Positions 8,480-15,501 of a stretch of DNA of 64,000 bases are shown here, in pieces (positions within the stretch are counted from its first letter, which is position 1; every line of letters starts with the position of its first letter). A program made the position numbers and the translations under genes. Under the pieces are notes generated by a model. The model searched no databases and was not told where the DNA came from. It saw nothing but the letters and a program-made list of their open reading frames with translations. The DNA comes from an uncultured Alphaproteobacteria bacterium (GTDB taxonomy: Bacteria; Pseudomonadota; Alphaproteobacteria; CAAHEQ01; UBA3637), in NCBI GenBank assembly GCA_944392795.1, contig CALXXX010000034.1, positions 39,731 to 103,730 of the forward strand, read 5' to 3'.

Positions 8480-8905
8480 CTAACTATTGTTAAAAGTAAA
8501 TACAACACTGTTGCTTGTTGTTCCTTCAACAATATTAACAAGTGTTGAAGAACGATTTTCCAGTGCATTTGCAATACTTGTATTTGCTAGATTTTGAACG
8601 GTTACGACAACTTTATCGTTTGTCTTATTATTTTTATTTACCGTGCAATTTAGATTTTCAAGAGGTTCTGTTTCGTCATCTAACAGAGATTTACAAGTTT
8701 CATTATTAACATCTTGTGAACCATCACCCTTTGTTAAAGCAATGACAGCCGCTCTGGAAACATAATCTAAAACTTGGTTAGCTCTGTGGCGATTCATAGC
8801 CATTGTATAACCGGCTAAGCCGCCGATAGATAAGACGCCGATGATAGCTAAGACACCTAACATCTCAATCATGCTGCGTCCAGATTGTGTGTAATTATTT
8901 GTCAT
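8480..8905 (-). CDS. Type IV pilin-like protein (second of tandem pair)
   Basis: A 141-residue pilin/pseudopilin. The N-terminus has a short leader (MTNNYTQSG) and then RSMIEMLGVLAIIGVLSIGG, the hydrophobic alpha-1 helix with the conserved Glu at +5 after the predicted prepilin-peptidase cut following Gly. The +1 residue would be Arg instead of the usual Phe or Met. The first 50 residues are almost identical to the neighbouring pilin, while the globular domain differs. Two cysteines (TCKSLLDDE and NCTVNK) may form a disulfide. It would be assembled in the inner membrane or a pilus. No pilus assembly genes are in the window. Confidence 0.8.
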   Translation of the reverse strand: MTNNYTQSGRSMIEMLGVLAIIGVLSIGGLAGYTMAMNRHRANQVLDYVSRAAVIALTKGDGSQDVNNETCKSLLDDETEPLENLNCTVNKNNKTNDKVVVTVQNLANTSIANALENRSSTLVNIVEGTTSNSVVFTFNNS

Positions 8906-8926
8906 TTTGTCTCCTTTTAAATAGAC

Positions 8927-8948
8927 AGCCCCTTTTAAAAAAGGGGCT
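8927..8948. terminator. Perfect hairpin between the two pilin genes
   Basis: AGCCCCTTTT (8927-8936) and AAAAGGGGCT (8939-8948) form a 10-bp stem with a 2-base loop, just downstream of one pilin stop and 22 bases before the next pilin start on the minus strand. No long T-run follows on the minus strand, so it may act as a partial terminator or mRNA-stabilising hairpin that sets the ratio of the two pilins. Confidence 0.6.
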
Positions 8949-8956
8949 TTTCTTTA

Positions 8957-9397
8957 TTAAGATGAAGCTGTTGAAGCTGTACCACACGTCATTTCTGTTG
9001 AGGGATTAAATGTGAAAGTCGTTCCGTCTGTGGAAATGTGAACTTGCTTTGAGCATCTATTTGCGACTGCACTTGCAATACGTTCATTTTCATAACTAAC
9101 AGTCACTTCGACTTCATCACTGTTTGCATCTTTTGAGACGGAGCAAGTACTTAAACCAGTAGGTTCGTTTTCTTGATCTAAAAGTGAAGTACATGTGCGA
9201 CTAGATACTTCTTGACTACCGTCACCGTAAGTTTGAGCAATGACTGCCGCACGAGAGACATAATCTAAAATTTGATTTGCTCTGTGGCGGTTCATCGCCA
9301 TTGTGTAACCGGCTAAGCCACCGATGGACAGAACGCCAATGATGGCTAAAACACCTAACATTTCGATCATGGAACGACCAGATTCATTTCTTATCAT
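8957..9397 (-). CDS. Type IV pilin-like protein (first of tandem pair)
   Basis: A 146-residue pilin-like protein whose N-terminus (leader MIRNESG, then RSMIEMLGVLAIIGVLSIGG and AGYTMAMNRHRANQ) is nearly the same as the downstream copy, indicating duplication. The C-terminal domain diverges but keeps the paired cysteines (TCTSLLDQE and TCSVSK) and adds a further one near the end (MTCGTAST). The Gly before Arg is the expected prepilin-peptidase site. It is transcribed towards lower coordinates as the first gene of the pair, with a long structured upstream region. Confidence 0.8.
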   Translation of the reverse strand: MIRNESGRSMIEMLGVLAIIGVLSIGGLAGYTMAMNRHRANQILDYVSRAAVIAQTYGDGSQEVSSRTCTSLLDQENEPTGLSTCSVSKDANSDEVEVTVSYENERIASAVANRCSKQVHISTDGTTFTFNPSTEMTCGTASTASS

Positions 9398-9715
9398 TTT
9401 TTATGTCCTTTATCATGTTAATATTAAAATCAGCAGCGGGCTGAAACCGGGGACACTGAGTCCCATTCTCCTTTTGATAAACTTTCTTTTTACAGAACAT
9501 CAAAAGGAATGCTTTTAAAAATCCATTCTTTTTGGGATTTTTATTATGCATTTTTATAAAAGTAAAATGAAGGATGCATCGCTCAACAAGGTCGTGCCAA
9601 AACAATGCATCCATCTTTTCACTTTTGAATAATGTATAGAAGATCGAGTTTTTTACTCGATATACAAAAAAACTATTAAAAAATATTGAAGTTTTTTGCT
9701 TATTTAAATAAAAAT

Positions 9716-9728
9716 GGGGGGGGGGGGG
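9716..9728. repeat. Homopolymeric G13 tract
   Basis: Thirteen consecutive G in an AT-rich intergenic region, followed by CGAGCG. Such tracts slip during replication and often control phase-variable surface genes. It is about 320 bases upstream of the first pilin start and 233 bases upstream of the Fic start. The exact count may also be a sequencing uncertainty. Confidence 0.8.
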
Positions 9729-9742
9729 CGAGCGTGGCAAAC

Positions 9743-9768
9743 AAAGAACAAGATAAATCTTGTTCTTT
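9743..9768. repeat. Perfect 12-bp inverted repeat
   Basis: AAAGAACAAGAT (9743-9754) and ATCTTGTTCTTT (9757-9768), separated by AA. Only four T follow, so it is either a weak terminator or an operator for a dimeric regulator in the pilin/Fic intergenic region. Confidence 0.6.
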
Positions 9769-9901
9769 TAAAATATGTGTTTGCTCAAAATTCATAATAT
9801 ACTTGTCCTTTTTATTTCTTTTATAGTCTTTTTACATATTAAACTATTAATTTTGGGTTAATGTCAATAAAAAAATTCAAAAAAAGTATTAATGAAAAAA
9901 A

Positions 9902-9930
9902 TTGACAAAATATTTAAAATAGGATAAAAT
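9902..9930 (+). promoter_or_regulatory. Sigma-70 promoter of Fic gene
   Basis: TTGACA at 9902-9907 and TAAAAT at 9925-9930, exactly 17 bases apart, about 30 bases before the start codon. Confidence 0.7.
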
Positions 9931-9960
9931 ATTATTTTAAAAAGAAATTAAGAGGTTTAA

Positions 9961-10758
9961 ATGTCTCCTGAAATAAGTCAAAAAATAAATAAAATTTTAT
10001 CTCAGAAAAAATCTTATCAAAGTTTTTATGTGCGCCAAGTTGACAAAACGCCTTACCATGAGTGGTTAAAAAATCACCTTAATCAAATGGGACGAATCAC
10101 GCCAGAACGCTTAAAAAGAATGGGAGCAGATCCAGAACGTATTGACTTTATTATGAAAGCAGAAATTCAAAGTTATAGTGATGCCTTTGACTTGGCCTTG
10201 AGTTATAAAGATAAGGATTTGGAAGCTCTTTTTTCTGAAAACTATCTAAAAAGAATTCACTATGAACTTCAAAAAACATTTTTTGGATACGAAGCTATTT
10301 CTTATAGAGAAAGTAGAGCATTTATGCCAGGAGCAGAAATAGTTCCTTGTAATCCTCAACGTATTCCTGCCGAAATTGCTCGGCTATTCTACGAAGTGAG
10401 CCAAATAGATTCTCCTATTTTGCAAGCGTTAGAATTGCATCATCAAATTGTAGTTACTCAGCCATTTTCTGATGCAAATAAAAGAACGGCTCGACTGATG
10501 ATGAATACTTGTTTAATGAGAGCTGAATTTGCACCTATTATTATTCCTCCAGAGAGTAGAGCTCCTTATGTTCGTGCAATTGAAAGTTATTATTTAAATA
10601 AACAATCAGAAAACTATCATAGCTTTATGCTAAACGAAATGGAGAAAAGCCAAGAAGAGGCTATTCGTTTTTTAAAAACTCAGCCTTTAAGGCAAGCATT
10701 ACATCATTCACAGGTTCCTGTTTGTTCTATCAGACAAGGGAAAGAACGAGAAGATTAA
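9961..10758 (+). CDS. Fic-domain protein with altered catalytic motif
   Basis: A 265-residue Fic/Doc-fold protein. Fic enzymes usually transfer AMP or another phosphate-containing group to target proteins, using a motif of the form HPFxDGNGR. Here the equivalent segment at residues 167-178 reads QPFSDANKRTAR: the catalytic His is Gln and the first Gly is Ala, while the Asp, Asn, Lys and Arg positions remain. The preceding helix (ALELHHQIVV, about 156-165) and the upstream beta hairpin (ISYRESRAFMPGAEIVP) fit the fold. It may be inactive as an AMPylator, catalyse another reaction, or act as a binding protein. It has its own near-consensus promoter and SD AGAGG, and no antitoxin gene is adjacent. 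Confidence 0.8.
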   Translation: MSPEISQKINKILSQKKSYQSFYVRQVDKTPYHEWLKNHLNQMGRITPERLKRMGADPERIDFIMKAEIQSYSDAFDLALSYKDKDLEALFSENYLKRIHYELQKTFFGYEAISYRESRAFMPGAEIVPCNPQRIPAEIARLFYEVSQIDSPILQALELHHQIVVTQPFSDANKRTARLMMNTCLMRAEFAPIIIPPESRAPYVRAIESYYLNKQSENYHSFMLNEMEKSQEEAIRFLKTQPLRQALHHSQVPVCSIRQGKERED

Positions 10759-11549
10759 GCTTTTTGAATAATATCTCCAGGTTTGGGATTGCCGAAATGT
10801 TTTGCGGCTGATCCGCCACGAAGGCAAATCTCAGTAAAATGACGGTTATCCCAACCAGAAGAACCAGGAGCTACGATTAAACAACCATCTGGAACAGAAA
10901 AAATTCCGTCGCCGGTTGCAACTTGATGTGAAATATCTCCGATTTGAATCATTTTAATATCTTGGATATTTGTCAGATTACATTTAATGTTGCCATATCC
11001 GTCAATACTTAAAATAACATTTGTCGGAATTGTCGGAATTTCCGTTACTTCTTCTCCTAACAGTTCCCAAGTTTCAAGAGGCTTTCCAGCGTGTTGAGCC
11101 AGACTTGCAACACAAGGTGGAAAAACGTCTCTGGATCGAAATTGAGAGCCATCACGAGCACATTTGACTTTGTAAACTTTTGTAATTCCTTTTAAAAAGG
11201 AGAAAGTATAGCCTCCAAAAACACCAATAATTCTAACTTTATTTGGTAATTCTGCGACTGCTAAAAATTCTCCGGCGTTTTGAACGCGCGCTTCCAAAGT
11301 ATCTTTGCGTGGTGCCGTATTGTGGTAAATAATATGTTGTTCTTTTAACTTTGAGTTAAAAGCTAACTGAGCAACAACAAAGCCGGTTTCGATTGTGTTA
11401 AACGGACAGACAGATAACGTTTTGATTTGAGGAAAAGACATTTGACGCATCATGAACTCCTCACACAAACGACGACAAACTTCTGAAAAAGCCAAATCTT
11501 CATGTCCTGTGGATTGTCCATAATCTGCAATAAAGTCAATATAAATCAT
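10755..11549 (-). CDS. SAM hydrolase / SAM hydroxide adenosyltransferase-like protein
   Basis: Resembles the DUF62 family of S-adenosylmethionine hydroxide adenosyltransferases (relatives of fluorinase and chlorinase), which cleave SAM with water to adenosine and methionine. The N-terminal domain begins MIYIDFIADYGQ, followed by the segment NKVRIIGVFGGYTF. The C-terminal barrel has the family-like SIDGYGNIKCNLTN and PGSSGWDNRHFTEICLRGG with AAKHFG. The similarity is partial, so the enzyme activity is a moderate-confidence call. I chose the Met at 11549 because AGGAG lies 5-9 bases upstream; the longer version would place that ribosome site inside the gene. Its 3' end meets the Fic gene convergently with a 4-base overlap. 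Confidence 0.6.
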   Translation of the reverse strand: MIYIDFIADYGQSTGHEDLAFSEVCRRLCEEFMMRQMSFPQIKTLSVCPFNTIETGFVVAQLAFNSKLKEQHIIYHNTAPRKDTLEARVQNAGEFLAVAELPNKVRIIGVFGGYTFSFLKGITKVYKVKCARDGSQFRSRDVFPPCVASLAQHAGKPLETWELLGEEVTEIPTIPTNVILSIDGYGNIKCNLTNIQDIKMIQIGDISHQVATGDGIFSVPDGCLIVAPGSSGWDNRHFTEICLRGGSAAKHFGNPKPGDIIQKA

Positions 11550-11685
11550 CTTTTTCTCCTTTTTTATTAACACGTTTTTTCAGCCTAGCACTTCTTAAAA
11601 AAATCGCAAGTCTTTTTAAAAGAAACTTGCAATTGATAAGCCTTTATGGCTATACTATAAGCGTTAGTACGAAAAAGAGGAAAAA

Positions 11686-13458
11686 ATGTTAGTTTTAGGT
11701 GTTGAGAAGTCTTTGAATAAAATGCGTTGGATTTATCGTAATCAAGATGAAAGACTTGTTCAACATATCATTCAAAAATTCGACTTTCCTGAAATTATTG
11801 CTCGCGTTCTTGTGGCAAGAAAAGTTGAAGAAGATCTTATTCAAAGTTATTTAGCTCCTACTCTAAAGGCTAATTTACCAAATCCTTCTATTTTAAAAGA
11901 TGCAGAAAAAGCAGCTGCACGGATTGCCGATTCTATTGAAAGAGGGGAAAAAATCGGGATTATGGGGGATTATGATGTGGATGGAGCAACTTCCAGTGCT
12001 TTACTTAAGTTATTTTTAAATAGTGTTGGAGTAAAAACGCGCGTTTTTATTCCAGATAGAGATGACGGTTATGGACCAAATGCTATTCAAATGAAAAAAT
12101 TTTATGATGATGGTATTCGGTTAGTTGCAACAGTTGATTGTGGTATGACGGCTTTTGATCCCATAGATTATGGAACAAAATTAGGTTTAGACGTTATTAT
12201 TATTGATCATCATGAGCCGGAAAGAGCATTACCAAATGCTTATGCTGTTGTAAATCCAAAAAGATTAGATGAAGACACGCACCATCCTTGTCATTCTATG
12301 GCAGCTGTCGGAGTTGTTTTTTTAGTCGTTGTTGCGATTAATAGATTGCTTCGTCAAAGAGGCTTTTATAAAAGCAGACCAGAGCCTGATTTAAGGGAGT
12401 GGCTTGATTTAGTTGCTTTTGGGACCATATGTGATGTTGTTCCTTTACGGGGGGTAAATCGGCTGTTAGTAAAAGCAGGATTAAAGCAACTAAAAAGTGG
12501 TCACAATATAGGTTTAAAAGCTCTCTCTGAAAAAGCTAAAATTTCAGAACAAATCGGCGCCTATCATATGGGATATATTTTAGGACCAAGAGTAAATGCA
12601 AGCGGTCGAGTAGGGCAATCAGATTTGGGAATGCGATTATTATCTACTTTTGATGAAATAGAGGCTCAAACAATAGCTGCAGAGTTGGAAGAGCTTAATA
12701 TTTTGCGTCGAGAAATTGAGGCCGATGTTTTAGAACAGGCTGATGAACAAGCAAAAGAAGCAATTTCAGCAGGAAAACCATATTTGCTTGTAAAAGGAAA
12801 TATGTGGCATCAAGGGGTAGTCGGTATCGTTGCCGGACGATTGAAAGAGCGTTACAATTTACCATCGTTTGTTCTCAGTATGGAAGGTGATGATATTAAA
12901 GGTTCCAGTCGTTCAATCCCTGGGATTGATTTAGGTGCTTTAGTTATTACAGCTTTGCAGAAAGGGATACTTTCTCGAGGTGGTGGTCATCCGATGGCAG
13001 CCGGTTTTTCTTTAGAAAAAGAAAAATTGCCGGAGTTTGATCATTTTTTAATGACATATATTGCCCCTAAAATGGCAAACCTTCAAAATGAAACTCAAGA
13101 TCTGGAAATTGATGGTATTTTAAATTTATCTGGAGTGAATTTAGATTTATTGGAAAAAATAAATATATTGGAACCATTTGGAGAAGGTAATCCTGAACCA
13201 CGCTTTGTTATTCAAGATGTTTATATTGCAAAAACAATTCTGACGAAAAATGGTCATATTATCTGTAAGCTTACAGGGAAAAGTGGTGGATATTTAGATG
13301 CCGTTTCCTTTCGTTCTGAAAATACACCATTAGGGCAAGCATTATTAAATGGCGGAAAAGAACAACGTTATCATATGGCTGGAAATTTGAGAATAGACAG
13401 CTGGAATGGGAGAAGTAAAGCTCAGTTGTTGATACAAGATGTGAGTATAGCAGGATGA
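11686..13458 (+). CDS. recJ: Single-stranded-DNA-specific exonuclease RecJ
   Basis: A 5'-to-3' single-strand DNA exonuclease used in recombination and mismatch repair. The DHH-family phosphoesterase motifs are present: MGDYDVDGATSS near residue 92-103 and VIIIDHHEPE near residue 170-179, plus the DHHA1 region HQGVVGIVAGRLKERY and the glycine-rich SRGGGHPMAAGFSLE. Its length of 590 residues is typical. SD AGAGGAAAA precedes the ATG. The stop overlaps the start of the first chromate-transporter gene by 4 bases (ATGA), so the three genes form an operon. Confidence 0.95.
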   Translation: MLVLGVEKSLNKMRWIYRNQDERLVQHIIQKFDFPEIIARVLVARKVEEDLIQSYLAPTLKANLPNPSILKDAEKAAARIADSIERGEKIGIMGDYDVDGATSSALLKLFLNSVGVKTRVFIPDRDDGYGPNAIQMKKFYDDGIRLVATVDCGMTAFDPIDYGTKLGLDVIIIDHHEPERALPNAYAVVNPKRLDEDTHHPCHSMAAVGVVFLVVVAINRLLRQRGFYKSRPEPDLREWLDLVAFGTICDVVPLRGVNRLLVKAGLKQLKSGHNIGLKALSEKAKISEQIGAYHMGYILGPRVNASGRVGQSDLGMRLLSTFDEIEAQTIAAELEELNILRREIEADVLEQADEQAKEAISAGKPYLLVKGNMWHQGVVGIVAGRLKERYNLPSFVLSMEGDDIKGSSRSIPGIDLGALVITALQKGILSRGGGHPMAAGFSLEKEKLPEFDHFLMTYIAPKMANLQNETQDLEIDGILNLSGVNLDLLEKINILEPFGEGNPEPRFVIQDVYIAKTILTKNGHIICKLTGKSGGYLDAVSFRSENTPLGQALLNGGKEQRYHMAGNLRIDSWNGRSKAQLLIQDVSIAG

Positions 13459-13991
13459 TTTATTTTCAACTTTTTTTGGCTTTTTTTAAAATAGGTTTGT
13501 TCACTTTTGGAGGTGGATACGCCATGTTGCCGATGCTTCAAAAAGAACTTGTCTCTCGAGGCTGGACGACAGATGATGAACTGATGGATTATTATGCAAT
13601 TGGTCAAGTGACACCAGGAATAATAGCTATTAACGTTTCGACTTTTGTAGGGTATAAAGTAAAAGGAATTATCGGTGCTTTGTGTACGATGATAGGTATT
13701 GTTATGCCATCAATTATTATCATCGGAATTTTAGCAACTGGATTAACATATGTATGGGACAATTCTTTTGTTCAAAATGCTTTTAAAGGAATACGACTTG
13801 TTATTCCTGCTTTGCTTTTGCCAATTATTATTAAAATGTTAAAAAAGAGCCTTGTTGATTTAGGGGCGGTTTGTATTTTAATTTTAGCCTTTATTTCAAA
13901 CTTTTATTTTGGGTTATCTCCTATTTTAATTGTTCTTGGCGCAGGTAGTTTAGGGATTTTAGTGTGCTGGATTAAAAGGAAAAAAGCATGA
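13455..13991 (+). CDS. Chromate-transporter family protein, N-type half
   Basis: A 178-residue membrane protein of the short-chain chromate ion transporter (CHR) family. It has the family start FFKIGLFTFGGGYAMLPML followed by QVTPGIIAINVSTFVGYKVKG and several transmembrane helices. Short CHR proteins occur as adjacent pairs that work together as a heterodimer equivalent to full-length ChrA. It overlaps recJ by 4 bases and the next half by 4 bases. Physiological substrate in this organism is not shown; anion export is the family role. Confidence 0.88.
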   Translation: MIYFQLFLAFFKIGLFTFGGGYAMLPMLQKELVSRGWTTDDELMDYYAIGQVTPGIIAINVSTFVGYKVKGIIGALCTMIGIVMPSIIIIGILATGLTYVWDNSFVQNAFKGIRLVIPALLLPIIIKMLKKSLVDLGAVCILILAFISNFYFGLSPILIVLGAGSLGILVCWIKRKKA

Positions 13992-14524
13992 TTTATTTGA
14001 CGCTTTTTTGGGAATTTTTTAAAGTCGGATTGTTTGCTGTAGGGGGAGGTTTAGCAACCATTCCTTTTCTCTATAATTTATCAGAAAAGTTTAATTGGTT
14101 TTCTGTGAGCGAATTAACGAATATGATAGCCATTTCCGAATCGACACCAGGCCCCTTAGGTGTGAATATGGCGACTTATGCCGGCATACAAACGCTGGGT
14201 TTAGGGGGAGGTGTTATCGCGACTTTTGGGTTAGTTATGCCATCTTTATTTATCATTATAGCTATTTCTCACTTTTTGAATAAATTTAAGGAAAATCAAC
14301 TAGTTAAATCAATTTTTTATGGTCTTAGACCAGCCGTTGCTGTGATGATTTGTATTTTTCTTATGACCCTTTTGGCCGTCGTTTTCAAAGAAACAAAAGG
14401 TTTTTATAATATAACGATAAGTATTATTTTATTCTTATGTTATTTAGTCTTGGTTTTTCGTTTTAAATGGCATCCTATTTTCTTTATTATCCTTGGAGGT
14501 TTTATGGGGATTTTATTAGGATAA
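13988..14524 (+). CDS. Chromate-transporter family protein, C-type half
   Basis: A 178-residue partner of the preceding gene. It begins with its own family signature FFKVGLFAVGGGLATIPFL and includes ISESTPGPLGVNMATYAG, with several membrane helices. Because each half has a complete N-terminal signature and the genes overlap as ATGA, this is a natural two-gene CHR transporter and not a frameshifted single chrA. Confidence 0.88.
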   Translation: MIYLTLFWEFFKVGLFAVGGGLATIPFLYNLSEKFNWFSVSELTNMIAISESTPGPLGVNMATYAGIQTLGLGGGVIATFGLVMPSLFIIIAISHFLNKFKENQLVKSIFYGLRPAVAVMICIFLMTLLAVVFKETKGFYNITISIILFLCYLVLVFRFKWHPIFFIILGGFMGILLG

Positions 14525-14589
14525 AAAACATATCAAAGGGTAATATAGAATAAGAAGATTTTTTTTATGAGCTTTTATGAAAAAAGTTC

Positions 14590-14618
14590 TTGCTTTTTTT
14601 GTGAAAGACGTGTATAGA
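14590..14618 (+). promoter_or_regulatory. Promoter of tRNA-Glu gene
   Basis: TTGCTT at 14590-14595 and TATAGA at 14613-14618 with a 17-base spacer, about 30 bases upstream of the tRNA 5' end. Confidence 0.55.
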
Positions 14619-14646
14619 TAACCGTGTTTTAAAAAAAGCCATAGAT

Positions 14647-14722
14647 GACCCCATCGTCTAGAGGCCTAGGACATCGCCCTTTCACGGCGGTAACGAGGGT
14701 TCGACTCCCTCTGGGGTCGCCA
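14647..14722 (+). tRNA. tRNA-Glu (anticodon TTC)
   Basis: A complete cloverleaf. The acceptor GACCCCA pairs with TGGGGTC, the anticodon stem CGCC/GGCG encloses loop CTTTCAC with anticodon TTC, and the T arm GAGGG-TTCGACT-CCCTC is standard. The CCA end is encoded. Confidence 0.97.
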
Positions 14723-14728
14723 ACTATG

Positions 14729-14754
14729 AAAGCTGCATTGCTGCAGCTTTTTTT
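14729..14754 (+). terminator. Terminator of tRNA-Glu
   Basis: AAAGCTGCA (14729-14737) pairs with TGCAGCTTT (14742-14750) and ends in seven T, starting 6 bases after the tRNA. Confidence 0.85.
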
Positions 14755-14822
14755 GTTAAATAATTAATCCTTCGTTATTTTTAAAGATATCTAAATATTA
14801 AAATTTTTTAAATAAAATGCTC

Positions 14823-14853
14823 TTGACTTATAGTTAACTCTAAGGATTATCCT
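14823..14853 (+). promoter_or_regulatory. MerR-type promoter with 19-base spacer and dyad operator
   Basis: TTGACT (14823-14828) and TATCCT (14848-14853) are separated by 19 bases, too long for sigma-70 alone. The spacer holds the dyad CTTATAGTTAACTCTAAG (14827-14844). This is the layout activated by MerR-family regulators, which twist the DNA to align the two boxes. No merR-like gene is present in this window. The target is the cupin gene starting at 14881. Confidence 0.7.
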
Positions 14854-14880
14854 GACTTAGAATCGAAAAAGGAGGAAGCT

Positions 14881-15378
14881 ATGTCTCAAAAAATAATAAC
14901 TACTTTAGCTATTTGTTTTTCTTTGATAATAACGAATGCATCTTCACTAGGAGCACAAGAAATGAAAAAAAGTGAAATTGATACAATTTTTGAACAAGGC
15001 GAGATCAATCCATATGGGGCGTTTTTTACAGGAACAACTTATTTAACTCGACTAAGTCCTTATGATGAAACTTGGCACGCCTCGATTGCCAATGTTACTT
15101 TTGAACCAGGAGCAAGAACAAATTGGCATACCCATTCAGGTGGTCAAATCTTACTTGTTTTGAATGGAAAGGGCTTTTATCAAGAAAAGGGGAAGCCAGC
15201 AAGACTATTAAAAAAAGGAGATGTTGTTCGTATTCCATTGAATGTTGAACACTGGCACGGAGCAGCACCAGATAGTTGGTTCGTCCATATTTCGTTAGAG
15301 ACAAATGGAGCAGAAAACAAAACAATTTGGTTAGAACCTGTAGAAGAAGCAGATTATCAAAAAGCTGTTTTTGAATAA
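14881..15378 (+). CDS. Secreted cupin-domain protein
   Basis: A 165-residue protein with an N-terminal signal peptide (about residues 1-25, ending near SLGAQE), then a single cupin barrel. Metal-binding cupin motif 1 is TNWHTHSGGQILLVLNGKG near residue 80 and motif 2 is VVRIPLNVEHWHGAAPD near residue 118. The pattern matches cupins of the carboxymuconolactone decarboxylase-associated type, probably periplasmic and metal-dependent. A strong SD GGAGG precedes the ATG. The MerR-type promoter suggests induction by metal, oxidative or electrophile stress. Exact reaction unknown. Confidence 0.82.
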   Translation: MSQKIITTLAICFSLIITNASSLGAQEMKKSEIDTIFEQGEINPYGAFFTGTTYLTRLSPYDETWHASIANVTFEPGARTNWHTHSGGQILLVLNGKGFYQEKGKPARLLKKGDVVRIPLNVEHWHGAAPDSWFVHISLETNGAENKTIWLEPVEEADYQKAVFE

Positions 15379-15501
15379 AAAATCTGAAGCTGTTTTTATC
15401 ATTTTTAAACAATCAAGGATTTTCTGAAGGCTTGAAAAAAAGATAAGAATATGATAAAGTTTTTCTTTAAGTGATTAAATTTTATAAGAAAGTTCGATGA
15501 A

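Larger units (their letters stand above)
9398..9960. other. Structured intergenic region between pilin operon and Fic gene
   Basis: About 560 bases without a convincing gene. It contains, in order, an inverted repeat near 9467-9512 (CCTTTTGAT and ATCAAAAGG), a terminator-like hairpin near 9518-9545 (AAAAATCC and GGGATTTTT), a long imperfect inverted repeat near 9558-9630 (GGATGCAT and ATGCATCC with matching flanks AAAAGT and ACTTTT), a small hairpin near 9642-9660 (TCGAGT and ACTCGA), a run of 13 G at 9716-9728, and a perfect 12-bp palindrome at 9743-9768. On the minus strand these would be in the pilin 5' untranslated region or promoter. Confidence 0.7.

Noticed and set aside
9384..9740. 118-residue minus-strand ORF with an N-terminal proline run
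   Set aside because: The prolines come from the G13 tract, it overlaps the pilin start and several inverted repeats, has no SD and no recognisable domain.
13455..14524. A frameshifted full-length chrA
   Set aside because: Each half has its own N-terminal FGGG-type signature and a clean ATGA overlap, as in natural short-chain CHR pairs.
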